A stretch of DNA of 43,289 nucleotides, from NCBI GenBank assembly GCA_027364575.1, contig DAHXPC010000015.1, positions 1-43,289 on the forward strand, given 5' to 3'. The position numbers and the translations under genes are program-made. The notes under the pieces were generated by a model that ran no database searches, was not told where the DNA came from, and saw nothing but the letters and a program-made list of their open reading frames with translations. Shown here one piece after another: positions 23,671 through 32,590 of this stretch. Positions within the stretch are counted from its first letter, which is position 1, and the number at the start of each line of letters is the position of its first letter. The stretch is from a bacterium. Its GTDB lineage: Bacteria > Pseudomonadota > Gammaproteobacteria > UBA6186 > Azoamicaceae.

Positions 23671-24207
23671 TTATATCGCCTGAGAAAATTTCTTAAGCAG
23701 CGCGTGATAAATATGAAACGTATTGATTGCATCATCGATTGCCCGATGTTTTATACCTTTAAAAGTCAGTCCAAGCCGCGTTAAAGCCTTGGCGAGACCT
23801 GCATGTATTTTTTCTCCTTTTGCCATCTGATAAGCTTGAAAGACCGCTTTAACATCTAACTCTCGCCAACCAAATAGCCACTCAACGTGGGCAGGCAATT
23901 CTTGTCTTAAAGCCAAGCCATCCCCCATTCCCCATACCAGTGGCATGCGCAAGCACTCATAGGATTTTGCCATCGTTACCATGCCTAAATAGGCATCTTC
24001 TAGACAACCGGCCGCATCCACTTGTTGTTGTGAAATGCCGGTTAATTGAATAATAAATTCTGTCAGTGCTTGCTCAGGGTTTACAAATGCAGAATAACTT
24101 TCCAGGATTTCTCCACTGTTGATATTCGCGACACAGGCACCAATTTCAATAATTTTGGCACCGGTGGGATCTTGATTAAGCTCTAAATCAAATGACAAAA
24201 TATTCAA
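23671..24207 (-). CDS. DEDDh-type 3'-5' exonuclease
   Basis: A 178-residue exonuclease of the DnaQ/RNase T superfamily. Acidic residues: Asp7 and Glu9 in SFDLELNQ, Asp96 in GMGDGLAL, and His154/Asp159 in KHRAIDDAINTFHIY, the Exo III-epsilon (DEDDh) arrangement. ELDVKAVFQAY and LTRLGLTFKG are typical of the ERI-1/KapD-like branch, which acts on RNA or DNA 3' ends. It is a free-standing domain without the polymerase-binding tail of DnaQ, so a role in RNA trimming is as likely as proofreading. A small membrane-protein gene lies just upstream on the same strand. Confidence 0.8.
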   Translation of the reverse strand: MNILSFDLELNQDPTGAKIIEIGACVANINSGEILESYSAFVNPEQALTEFIIQLTGISQQQVDAAGCLEDAYLGMVTMAKSYECLRMPLVWGMGDGLALRQELPAHVEWLFGWRELDVKAVFQAYQMAKGEKIHAGLAKALTRLGLTFKGIKHRAIDDAINTFHIYHALLKKFSQAI

Positions 24208-24226
24208 TCGATTAGGCTCCTCTGTC

Positions 24227-24427
24227 TTAAGAATTTTTAAAACTCGCGGCCAAAAACATCCACAAGGCTAAAATCACTGCACAAATCGATCCCCATAAAG
24301 AAACCCCTAATGGAATATGATGATTATTCCCAATGATTAGCATAATACCAAAATGAAACCTTAAAAATTGAGCCGCTGCTATGGCTAAAAAAATAAGACC
24401 CGCTATACATAAACTAAGATTTTTCAT
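24227..24427 (-). CDS. small two-helix membrane protein, unknown
   Basis: A 66-residue protein with two hydrophobic helices (LCIAGLIFLAIAAAQFLRF and VSLWGSICAVILALWMFL) joined by a short polar loop containing two His. Unrecognised; similar tiny membrane proteins are common in gammaproteobacteria. It is preceded by AAGGAG and lies 24 bases after the YbhB-type gene and 19 before the exonuclease gene, all on the minus strand, so they probably form one transcript. Confidence 0.65.
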   Translation of the reverse strand: MKNLSLCIAGLIFLAIAAAQFLRFHFGIMLIIGNNHHIPLGVSLWGSICAVILALWMFLAASFKNS

Positions 24428-24451
24428 TTCTACTCCTTGTTAATCACTGAA

Positions 24452-24934
24452 TTAGCTTACCTTTACCTTATGATACGTTCCGATTAATTCTGCTTTTTCT
24501 ATAATATGATCTTGCATAGTCTCTAAAAGTTTAGCCTTTGAAGGCAGCTGTAAATCCGGCAGGACTACATCTAAAGCATATAATTTAAAAAAGTAACGAT
24601 GATTTCCAATCGGCGGACATGGACCTCCATATCCAATTTGGTGCCAATCATTTAAGGCTGGCAAAGTTCCTTTTGGTAATGATTTCTCTGTGATCCCAGC
24701 AGAAAATCCATTGGCAGTCACTGGAATATTATATAAAACCCAGTGTACATAGGTCATTAATGGCGCGTGAGGATCAGGTGCATCGGGATCATCGACAATC
24801 AATGCCAAACTTTTAGCCGCTGTTGGAATATTTGACCAAGCTATCGGAGGGGAAATATCCTGCCCTTCACAGGTATATTGCGAAGGAATACTACCCTGAT
24901 GGTTAAAAGCCGGTGAGAAAATGCTGAATACCAT
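24452..24934 (-). CDS. YbhB/YbcL-family PEBP protein
   Basis: A 160-residue phosphatidylethanolamine-binding-protein fold protein of the bacterial YbhB/YbcL branch. IPSQYTCEGQDISPPIAWS, LALIVDDPDAP and YGGPCPPIGNHRYFFKLYAL are the ligand-pocket motifs. There is no signal peptide, so it is cytoplasmic like YbhB. In bacteria the ligand and role are unsettled; some relatives influence host signalling by analogy with eukaryotic Raf kinase inhibitor. First gene of a short minus-strand group with a small membrane protein and the exonuclease. Confidence 0.9.
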   Translation of the reverse strand: MVFSIFSPAFNHQGSIPSQYTCEGQDISPPIAWSNIPTAAKSLALIVDDPDAPDPHAPLMTYVHWVLYNIPVTANGFSAGITEKSLPKGTLPALNDWHQIGYGGPCPPIGNHRYFFKLYALDVVLPDLQLPSKAKLLETMQDHIIEKAELIGTYHKVKVS

Positions 24935-25005
24935 TGTAGTATCTCTCCTTCACACTCTAGCCCAAAGGGATTTCTCTAGGAATACCCATATAATAATGCC
25001 TTTGA

Positions 25006-25782
25006 CTATTTTTGTGCAAAAAATAATCGATAAAAATTTTCCGTGGTTTTCATGGCCACTTCTTCAAAAGAGATATTTCTTAGCTGTGCCATAAATTCTG
25101 CGACCTGTTTAACATACCTAGGTTGATTTATTTTACCTCGATACGGTATAGGCGCCAAATAAGGAGAATCTGTTTCAATTAATATCCGATCGATAGGAAC
25201 AAGCTTTGCCACTGCTTGCAATTCCACCGCATTTTTAAACGTCAGAATGCCAGAAAACGAGATATAAAAATTCAGATCTAAAGCTTTTTTAGCGGTCTCC
25301 CAATCTTCGGTAAAGCAATGCATCACCCCGCCAATCGTATCGGCACCTTCCGCCTTTAAAATATCTAGCGTATCTTTCTTAGCTTCACGCGTATGAACAA
25401 TTAAAGGTTTATGCGACGCTTTAGCGGCATGAATATGATTCGAAAACCGCTCTTTTTGCCACGATAAATCACCACTGGAACGATAGTAGTCAAGCCCTGT
25501 TTCTCCCACTCCAATCACTTTAGGATCTGCGACCAAAACAATTAAGTGCTCAATGCTAGGCTCTACTTCAATCGGTTCATTGGGATGTAGTCCAACGGAA
25601 GCCGATATATGCGCATTGCTGTTGGCAATAGCTAAAATCGTGTCTACATCGTGTAAGGTTGTCCCTACGCATAACATATGCTCTACACCATTCTTCAATG
25701 CGGCTTCAATCACCGCATCCATCTCTACGCCTAAGGCTTTATAATCAATTAGATTAAGGTGGCAATGCGAATCTACTAACAT
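25006..25782 (-). CDS. tatD: TatD-family metal-dependent hydrolase/DNase
   Basis: A 258-residue TIM-barrel hydrolase. Metal ligands: DSHCHLNL at the N-terminus, GVGETGLDYY (Glu), PLIVHTREA and GVMHCFTED (His), and LIETDSPYLAP (Asp). TatD-family enzymes are 3'-5' exonucleases linked to DNA repair and to D-aminoacyl-tRNA handling. In gammaproteobacteria the gene usually closes the tmk-holB-pilZ-tatD group. Here it follows pilZ by 15 bases, but holB is 5.7 kb upstream. Confidence 0.93.
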   Translation of the reverse strand: MLVDSHCHLNLIDYKALGVEMDAVIEAALKNGVEHMLCVGTTLHDVDTILAIANSNAHISASVGLHPNEPIEVEPSIEHLIVLVADPKVIGVGETGLDYYRSSGDLSWQKERFSNHIHAAKASHKPLIVHTREAKKDTLDILKAEGADTIGGVMHCFTEDWETAKKALDLNFYISFSGILTFKNAVELQAVAKLVPIDRILIETDSPYLAPIPYRGKINQPRYVKQVAEFMAQLRNISFEEVAMKTTENFYRLFFAQK

Positions 25783-25797
25783 GTTGCTGACCTAAAT

Positions 25798-26148
25798 TTA
25801 TAACGTATGGGTGGGCTTATCTGATTTTAACTCAGTTGCCAGGTAGGTTTCTATTTTATTTCGAACCAATTGACCTGCCTCCCCTTTAAATTGTACCCCA
25901 ATACCCGGGGCTCGATTTCCCAAGGCGCTTTTTGGCGTTATCCACACAACTGTACCCAGTACCGGAAACTTTTCGGTTTCGTCCATCAGCGTTAATAACA
26001 TAGAGACTTCTTCGCCTAATGGGAATGCCCGCTGAGTCGGGATAAATAAACCTCCATCTTTGGAAAATGTCATATAGGCCGTATATAAAACTGCCTTATC
26101 CTTAATGGTCAGTGACAGTACGCCTGGCTTTTTGTTTAAATCGTCCAT
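25798..26148 (-). CDS. pilZ: PilZ-domain protein
   Basis: A 116-residue protein of the type IV pilus-associated PilZ type. LYTAYMTFSKDGGLFIPTQ, LGEEVSMLLTLMDETEKFPV and GTVVWITPKSALGNRAPGIG are the conserved strands. The classical c-di-GMP-binding RxxxR and D/NxSxxG motifs are poorly kept: the N-terminal Arg motif is absent. PilZ itself also lacks them, and acts with FimX and PilB rather than by direct ligand binding. So it is probably a pilus-assembly adaptor, not a c-di-GMP receptor. tatD follows immediately. Confidence 0.88.
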   Translation of the reverse strand: MDDLNKKPGVLSLTIKDKAVLYTAYMTFSKDGGLFIPTQRAFPLGEEVSMLLTLMDETEKFPVLGTVVWITPKSALGNRAPGIGVQFKGEAGQLVRNKIETYLATELKSDKPTHTL

Positions 26149-26273
26149 TTTTTACCCCTATGCAATAGGCACCCTAATTGTGATTATAGTTAGCAATTTG
26201 GCTATTTTCCCAATTGACACAACTTTGACCTATAAATCGGTAAATCTATCTGTAAAGTAAAAGGGGAGTTGCT

Positions 26274-27251
26274 TTATAGCCAGTTTTTCTTTTGCAGGAT
26301 TTTATAGGGGACCCAAGCAGAAAGCATCATAAACCCTATCGCCAGCGGATACCCATAATACCAATTGAGTTCTGGCATAAAATTAAAGTTCATTCCATAA
26401 ATGCTTGCAATTAACGTGGGCGGCATAAACATAACGGCTGCAATTGAAAAAATTTTGATCACCGCGTTTTGCTCAATCGTCACCATGCCAAGGGTTGCAT
26501 CTAATAGAAAATTGACTTTATTGGAAAGAAAACCAATGTGGTTGCTTAATGCCTGAACATCTTTTTCTAAGAGGGTTAGCTTGGATTTTTGCTCAACATC
26601 TAATGCTGAATGCATAATACGTGCAAAATAGGTCAGCAGTAAATTAAAGGTGACTAGGCTTTCTCCTGCTTTTGTGCACAGGTCGCCATTCGATCCAATT
26701 TCCTGCAGTAAATGCTTATAGTTAACCATATAAGGGCCTTTGGTCGTGACTTGTGGCCTAAATATCGTTTGTGAGCATTTATCTAAAGAAGTCGCAATTC
26801 TTTCTAAAACATCGGCGAGACGATCAACCGTTGCATCTAATAACTCAATGGTTAAATCAAGCGCATGATAGTTCTCTTCCTTTAGTTTAGGGAGTCGAGA
26901 AATAAATAAATTAAAAGCACTGGCTTCAACATAGCGTACAGTAATCAATTGATCATTGGCGTTCATAATCGTAATCGCGTCGATTTTAGGCTCTATCGAC
27001 TCCGACTTTGACAGAATATTCGCCGTCATATAGATAGCTTCTTGTTCCGTATATAACCGATTCGAAATTTCTATTTCTAACATTTCTTCTCGGCTAGGAA
27101 TATTAAGCTTTAGCCACGCTTCCAGCAGCAATTCTTCTTTTTTTGAAGGGCAGAAAACATCAATCCACAGGGCTTCTAATAATAAAGAAGGATTTTCTTC
27201 TGTAATGAGCTCTGGTTTTAAATGATTTGATTTTAAGTAAGCATTAATCAT
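26274..27251 (-). CDS. corA: CorA-family magnesium/divalent cation channel
   Basis: A 325-residue CorA-type channel. The cytoplasmic funnel spans residues 1-260 (ALWIDVFCPSKKEELLLEAW and LNIPSREEMLEIEISNRLY are family segments). Two C-terminal helices follow, with the selectivity motif YGMNFNFMPEL (GMN) between them. It imports Mg as a pentamer. I use the ATG of MINAYLK because CorA proteins begin there; an ATG 30 codons upstream (27341) is open but adds unrelated sequence, and neither has a strong ribosome site. The gene sits between the 891-aa orphan and pilZ, part of the block that interrupts holB-pilZ. Confidence 0.9.
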   Translation of the reverse strand: MINAYLKSNHLKPELITEENPSLLLEALWIDVFCPSKKEELLLEAWLKLNIPSREEMLEIEISNRLYTEQEAIYMTANILSKSESIEPKIDAITIMNANDQLITVRYVEASAFNLFISRLPKLKEENYHALDLTIELLDATVDRLADVLERIATSLDKCSQTIFRPQVTTKGPYMVNYKHLLQEIGSNGDLCTKAGESLVTFNLLLTYFARIMHSALDVEQKSKLTLLEKDVQALSNHIGFLSNKVNFLLDATLGMVTIEQNAVIKIFSIAAVMFMPPTLIASIYGMNFNFMPELNWYYGYPLAIGFMMLSAWVPYKILQKKNWL

Positions 27252-27396
27252 AAAATTAGTATGGATGATAAAATCCATTTGATCAATTTTAGGACTAAAA
27301 AAGGCAACAGTTATAGGATATACCCCATAACAAGCAACCATACGTTACTTAGATCCCTCCCACTAGGACACATTATCAAAGAGAAGCAGCGCCAAT

Positions 27397-30072
27397 TCAT
27401 TTTTTCTTTTTCTTCTTTTTGTTTTTAGCCTTAGAAGTTTCCAATTCACTCGAAGCAGAGGCAACATTACGTGCTTGATCTGTCTGGGAACTGGATGCAG
27501 CCCCTATTGACTGGCTTCCAATCGGGATAATCTTAGAAGGTAAACTGGCTAGATTTCTGAGATTTAAATAGGCAGTCAGCAATTCAGATGGGGCTGTTGC
27601 CGCTTCACTGCTTTGAACTGTTGGCTTTACTTCCGGTTCTTTAAATTCATAAGGTGTGTTTTTAACATATTTACAAGCATATTCAAATATAGACGTTCTT
27701 TTAAGCTCAATAAAATCTTTTGAGTTAACAGCTACATTAATAGCCATTCCAAACGATAGATAACCTAATTTATTTTTCAAATTTTCATCGGCATCCCCCA
27801 TGAAACGTTTACCAATTTTACAGAAGATTTGCATAAACTTTTGAATTTCTAAAGCACGCAATATGCCTTTTTGGGAAAGTAAAAGCAAAGCCGCATAATA
27901 TGTATCAAAAGCTTGCATTTTTACAGAATCAGACGAGAGTTGTTTGGCCCTGTTCTCTAAGGTGGATATAGCTGCGTCAAATTCTTGAGAAGAAGAAGAT
28001 TTACATCTCGCGTGAAAAGTTGCACAAAGTAATGCTATAAGATCAAGTGCTTGGCCATTTTCTTCCTTTTGATCAGGGTAAACACGAAAACCTATTATAT
28101 TTTGGGAACCAAATTCCGTAACAAGCCGCCCCTCCTGCTCTACTTCTCTATAGGCTTCCGCTTTATTTGAACACCAGAAAACACCGCCTTCTAATGCAGA
28201 CGCCAGGAACAATCGATTCATTCCTTTTTGATTACCTAGTCTGGAAAGCGCTGCAGCAACGCTGGATAAATTGCTTGCTCCTAAAAGAATTTTTGCAGCT
28301 GGATAATTCTTAAGATCACAGGCCAGATGAAGATCAGATTCAATATTAATAAGGCACTCATAGCCCTTATCACCCAGTCCAATCGAAAATCTTTTGTCAA
28401 AATTTATTGCCTGAGAAGCGGCGGAGGATCCGCTTAATGTTGCGTTTTTGATAATAGAATTTATTTTTTTATAATTGGCAGAATGAGGGTCGTCCAGAAC
28501 CTCCTCCCAAGGCATATCGAGCTCCACATTGGACTTTAACAATAAATCCACATACGCAGTATTTTTAGTAAGAAAGATACAGCTTTTCAAAATAGATATT
28601 GCCTTTTTTTGATAAATAATTCCACTTGAATTTATGCTAAACCCATGTCTTATCAGCATGGAAAAACTATGAAAATTATCCGCCACACACATTCTTGCTA
28701 ATGTAGATGCGCCTATTACGCCTGTTTCATCTGACCAAGCTAAAAATCGCATACACATTAAAGCATGTCTATACCCTTCGGAACTTTCAAACAAATAATC
28801 GCAAATGGCTATTTTTTTTAAATTGACAGCGGGATCCTCTTCAAAAATAATTGTTCCAATTAAATCATCATAAAAGAGTAAATTTACTTTACTTTCCCCA
28901 ACAGGGTATAAGCGTTTAAAATTTTCCAAATCACCAACTTGGAAACATCTGCTCAACAACTCAACAATTGTCGGTAGCTCTTTAAGCCCCTGTTCCACCT
29001 CTATAATAATTGAAGTTTTTTTCTTTTCTAATTTCTTGGAAAGCCCTTCTAATAAGACGAGTTCTAACAAAGCGGAGCGCAAATGAAATGATAACTCATA
29101 TATTTTTATTAAATCAGTCAATGTTCTTTCTGGCAAGACGATAAGAGACATTAATTTGTTTCTTAATAATGAGGCTGCCTCGATAGCCTTTAAACTTAAA
29201 TCATTATCCTTATGTTTTATCATTGGACCTTCAGCAACCCTATCTATTTCATCTTTTACGGGTGCTTCTTCTTCCCACTCTGTCAATGATGGTTCATCAC
29301 TACTTAATTCCACAGATTTCTCAACTTGCTTGCATAATAAATGGTCAACAATTTTTTTAACCAACACACCTCTCATATCTTGAGTTTTATCATTATATAA
29401 GTTTAACCTATCGATAAGCTCTATAAACTTGACGCCAGCCTGTAAGAAATTTAGCCGATTTTTCTGTAAACTCAGATTTCTACTGTGCACATCTAATTTT
29501 TGTTGTAATGCATTTGCCTCATCGCTCCTGCGAAAATAGCTTTCAGACTTTTCTTGTAAGAATTTTCTTAAAATTCTGGCCCCTTCCTGACTGTGCGCCC
29601 TAATCAATCTTTCGATTGCGCTTTCTATGATTAAATAGGCTTCAGGCAATTGTTTTACTTGGCAGTTAAGATATTCGCCATCTGCTGTAAAATAGATATG
29701 AATACAATATTCAATTTTAGTTTCAGCGTGGTGAAAATTTTGCGTCGTATGCGCATAAGAGAACCCATTGACGCCTTTTGGTGACGTATGCTGGGAATAA
29801 AATTTATCAATCGTTAAATGATACTCCGTGCAAACGCTATCTTTTAAAAAACTCACTAACGAAGTTAGATTGTTCTTGGCATCCAGCTTAACAATAAAGG
29901 CTTGGCGCGCCTCAGTATTAATTCTGTCGATAATATAACCTTCGCTTGTTAATAAAGCCAGGTTTTCAAATACATAATGATAAAGTGCGCTTGATTTGGT
30001 TGCTTGATGATTGCTACGGGTGATTAATGCCAACTCAACCTGTTCTTTGCTTTCTTCTAACATTGCTGCCAT
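27397..30072 (-). CDS. large orphan protein, ankyrin-like segments and polylysine tail
   Basis: I do not recognise this 891-residue protein. Residues 1-180 are globular and unknown; 185-235 are probably coiled coil (ANALQQKLDVHSRNLSLQKN). Residues 240-290 are acidic. From about 430 to 620 several helix pairs look like degenerate ankyrin repeats (LARMCVADNFHSFSMLIRHG, DLHLACDLKNYPAAKILL). The last 90 residues are Ser/Ala/Gln-rich and end in a run of Lys (KNKKKKKKK). No signal peptide or membrane helix. A GAGG stands about 9 bases before the ATG. Size, architecture and neighbours (ankyrin gene) suggest an effector, but there is no direct evidence. The basic tail may bind nucleic acid or membranes. 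Confidence 0.75.
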   Translation of the reverse strand: MAAMLEESKEQVELALITRSNHQATKSSALYHYVFENLALLTSEGYIIDRINTEARQAFIVKLDAKNNLTSLVSFLKDSVCTEYHLTIDKFYSQHTSPKGVNGFSYAHTTQNFHHAETKIEYCIHIYFTADGEYLNCQVKQLPEAYLIIESAIERLIRAHSQEGARILRKFLQEKSESYFRRSDEANALQQKLDVHSRNLSLQKNRLNFLQAGVKFIELIDRLNLYNDKTQDMRGVLVKKIVDHLLCKQVEKSVELSSDEPSLTEWEEEAPVKDEIDRVAEGPMIKHKDNDLSLKAIEAASLLRNKLMSLIVLPERTLTDLIKIYELSFHLRSALLELVLLEGLSKKLEKKKTSIIIEVEQGLKELPTIVELLSRCFQVGDLENFKRLYPVGESKVNLLFYDDLIGTIIFEEDPAVNLKKIAICDYLFESSEGYRHALMCMRFLAWSDETGVIGASTLARMCVADNFHSFSMLIRHGFSINSSGIIYQKKAISILKSCIFLTKNTAYVDLLLKSNVELDMPWEEVLDDPHSANYKKINSIIKNATLSGSSAASQAINFDKRFSIGLGDKGYECLINIESDLHLACDLKNYPAAKILLGASNLSSVAAALSRLGNQKGMNRLFLASALEGGVFWCSNKAEAYREVEQEGRLVTEFGSQNIIGFRVYPDQKEENGQALDLIALLCATFHARCKSSSSQEFDAAISTLENRAKQLSSDSVKMQAFDTYYAALLLLSQKGILRALEIQKFMQIFCKIGKRFMGDADENLKNKLGYLSFGMAINVAVNSKDFIELKRTSIFEYACKYVKNTPYEFKEPEVKPTVQSSEAATAPSELLTAYLNLRNLASLPSKIIPIGSQSIGAASSSQTDQARNVASASSELETSKAKNKKKKKKK

Positions 30073-30235
30073 ATCTTAGTGCCTCGCTTAGAGAATATTC
30101 TTTTAAGATAATGATATTACCATAAGATATGGTTAACAACGAAAGCTACTTAACATCCTTAATTTTGCTTGATGAGCATATACACTCATCGCATTTTAGG
30201 TAGAAAGGGTAAAGAAGTTAGGCAGGGTTAAACCC

Positions 30236-31003
30236 CTATTTACAAAATTTTTCCTCAAATGGCGTTACATTTGCAGTATCAGACACTTTCTGGGTTAGAA
30301 CAGGCTTGCCACAATACCTAACGGTACCCTGATCAGGCAGGTTCAAAGATAAAGTTTTGGCAACGTGTGTTTTAACAATCCCGTTACCGTTCACTTGCAC
30401 GGTAGCATTATTGCCCAAAAGCTTAGTGCCTTCAAATTCCCCTGCACCGGTTATCTGAATGTCTTGTTCATCGGCAACCCCTTGAACCGTTATTTTTGCG
30501 CCGCCATCAATTCTGGCAACGAATTTTTTGGCTTTAATTTTAATATTGGCTTGACCGAGATTACTAATTGCAAAATTGAGTAGATTACTTTCTAGGCCTT
30601 CTTCAATAAAAATGGAGGCAGAGCTTGAAGAGCTTATTGTTTCAACTTGATTGATATTGAGATAATAATTTATCTTTGCTTGAGTATATTTTGAGGCATC
30701 TTTCATATCTAAATATAATGTTTTATCTTTAACCGATACTTTGATAAGCGGAAGCAGCTTTTCATCCGCCTCAACGATTAAACTTTGTTGATCGGCTTGT
30801 TTAATATGTAAATCGCCAACGCCCCCCAAATTAATGCTATTAAAATAAGGGAGATCCTTTTTTTTCGCAATATTTTTAGGATCGGCCGTTGCATCACCAT
30901 TGATTTCAGGCATGCCTGCTTTTAACGCAGTCGGGAGCATGAATAATAAAACAGTTGCCCCCATAAAAATCCGTTTCATGTTATGTATGACATCCTTAAT
31001 CAT
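30236..31003 (-). CDS. exported head-GIN (DUF2807) domain protein
   Basis: A 255-residue protein with a signal peptide (MKRIFMGATVLLFMLPTALKA) and a beta-helical head-GIN/auto-transporter adhesin-like domain at about 50-235. The repeating strands are visible in FNSINLGGVGDLHIKQADQQ, FVARIDGGAKITVQGV and ATVQVNGNGIVKTHVAK. Such proteins lie in the periplasm or on the surface; function is poorly known, perhaps adhesion or polymer binding. The start could be the ATG of MKRIF eight codons in, which has AAGGA but at long spacing. It ends near the 891-aa gene and probably has its own promoter. Confidence 0.8.
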   Translation of the reverse strand: MIKDVIHNMKRIFMGATVLLFMLPTALKAGMPEINGDATADPKNIAKKKDLPYFNSINLGGVGDLHIKQADQQSLIVEADEKLLPLIKVSVKDKTLYLDMKDASKYTQAKINYYLNINQVETISSSSSASIFIEEGLESNLLNFAISNLGQANIKIKAKKFVARIDGGAKITVQGVADEQDIQITGAGEFEGTKLLGNNATVQVNGNGIVKTHVAKTLSLNLPDQGTVRYCGKPVLTQKVSDTANVTPFEEKFCK

Positions 31004-31115
31004 TCTTGAATATTATTCAAAGTATAGCGGTTAATTGGCTAAGAGAAAGCCATAAAATTGAACAAACAGTAGAGTTACCAAGTAAACTTAATCTGAAATA
31101 ATGGGAATGCGCTAT

Positions 31116-31820
31116 TTAATGCTGCGTGACGTGGGCAGGCATCTGGGTGGAATGCATCAATATACTATTATAAAGAGTGGAACAGTCGGCAGCGAGTGCT
31201 AATGCCGTCGTTCCCCCAATATCGAGCAGTTCAGGGTTTGCCCCCTTATCGAGTAAAATTTTAACCACACTTAGGTGTTTATGCCGAACCGCTTCATGCA
31301 AAGGGGTACTTTGTGCTAAGTCTTGGATATTAATACTGGCGCCCTGGTTAATTAACAAGTGTACGCAATCCATATTGCCGCTAATGCATGCCCAATGAAG
31401 CGGCGTGCACCCCCCTGAATCTTGGATATCGACAAAAGCACCCTGCTGCAATAAAAGTGCCGCAATCTGTAAATATCCATTATGGGTGGCTATATGCAAT
31501 GCTGTTCTGTCTGCCAATCCTTTAAGCTCTGTCAGCATATCCTGCACCCATACGGTGGATAAAAACGGAACATTTTCTCGCGTAGAGGTTCCTACTGGAT
31601 CATCGGTCAATCCAACTTTTATATTCGGATTGGCCCCATGCTCTAATAAGAGTAATACCATATCGATTAACCCTTTCTGGGTAGCGATGTGTAAAGCGCA
31701 GAGCCCAGATGCATTTTGAACATTGATAGCCTTGCCGGCCAAAACTAATTCTTTGGCCATTTGCGTATCATTATTCAGTAATGCATTTAACACTTCTGTA
31801 TTAAAAGCAGTTTGCATCAT
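31116..31820 (-). CDS. ankyrin repeat protein coupled to holB
   Basis: The 234-residue protein is made almost only of ankyrin repeats, five or six in all: SGLCALHIATQKGLIDMVLL, RTALHIATHNGYLQIAALLL, CTPLHWACISGNMDCVHLLI, STPLHEAVRHKHLSVVKILL and a worn last one. A 35-residue insert (about 68-102, NIKVGLTDDPVGTSTRENVP...) breaks the stack between the second and third repeats. No signal peptide or catalytic domain. Its first ATG overlaps the holB stop by 4 bases (ATGATG), so it is translated from the holB message and is not an isolated accessory gene. A host-directed role is common for such proteins, but co-expression with replication genes suggests a possible house role. Confidence 0.88.
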   Translation of the reverse strand: MMQTAFNTEVLNALLNNDTQMAKELVLAGKAINVQNASGLCALHIATQKGLIDMVLLLLEHGANPNIKVGLTDDPVGTSTRENVPFLSTVWVQDMLTELKGLADRTALHIATHNGYLQIAALLLQQGAFVDIQDSGGCTPLHWACISGNMDCVHLLINQGASINIQDLAQSTPLHEAVRHKHLSVVKILLDKGANPELLDIGGTTALALAADCSTLYNSILMHSTQMPAHVTQH

Positions 31821-32590
31821 TCCTGCATTGCCCTATATTGGATCAATAATGACTCAATTAATAATTGTGCATTGGGCTGATTTGGCTCTTCTAAAGACTG
31901 TTTTGCTTGTAAAACCGCATCGAAAAATTTCCACCAGAGACTGTTTCTAAACCCTGAGCTCTTGGTCATTTGGCGCATTTCTTCATATAAAATAATCAGT
32001 AAAGACTGTAATATTTCTTTTAAATCCAGTTTCATCCATTGCATACCCACAGAAATAGGATCGCTTTGATTTTTGCTCAGGGCCTCTAAATCTTTTTGCA
32101 CGCCTTCTTTAAGCAAGGATGAAATATTTGCCGAAATTGCCGTGCGCAATCTTACCCAATAACAACGACTTCGGATTGTTGCTGGCAAAAACGAGGGTCT
32201 ATCGGTGACTAAAATAAATAAAGTATTTAACGAGGGCTCTTCTAATGTTTTTAATAAGGCATTGGCCGCTTGTAAATTCAAGGCATGAGCAGGCGATAAG
32301 ATCGCCACTTGGGTTAAGGCAACCTGAGGTTTTCCGCTTGCCCAATGCATTAAATTTCGAATTTGATCTATTTTGATAACCTGTGAATTGGCCTCAGGAC
32401 TAATATAGCGAAAATCGGGGTGGCTATTTGAATCCAATAAGGATCCGCTCCGTTCTGAACCTTGCAACAAGATTTTTCTGGCATAGGCAAGTGCTAAAAA
32501 ATCCGGATCTTCACTGTTGTTTGAAATCCCCAATTTTTGATTTGTCCCCACCAATAAAAGGGAGCCTGTTTTTGGCCATTCAACGTGCAA
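31817..32590 (-). CDS. holB: DNA polymerase III delta' subunit, divergent
   Basis: Delta' is the stator subunit of the clamp loader. The 257-residue product is shorter than E. coli delta' (334). The AAA+ core is recognisable: VIKIDQIRNLMHWASGK, LNLQAANALLKTLEEPSLNT and LVTDRPSFLPATIRSRCYWV. The P-loop is degenerate (LLVGTNQKLGIS instead of GxxGxGK), acceptable because delta' does not hydrolyse ATP. More unusual, the four Cys of the zinc module are missing from the segment GSERSGSLLDSNSHPDF. Start is TTG, overlapping the tmk end by 11 bases. The order tmk-holB supports the call. Confidence 0.9.
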   Translation of the reverse strand: MHVEWPKTGSLLLVGTNQKLGISNNSEDPDFLALAYARKILLQGSERSGSLLDSNSHPDFRYISPEANSQVIKIDQIRNLMHWASGKPQVALTQVAILSPAHALNLQAANALLKTLEEPSLNTLFILVTDRPSFLPATIRSRCYWVRLRTAISANISSLLKEGVQKDLEALSKNQSDPISVGMQWMKLDLKEILQSLLIILYEEMRQMTKSSGFRNSLWWKFFDAVLQAKQSLEEPNQPNAQLLIESLLIQYRAMQE

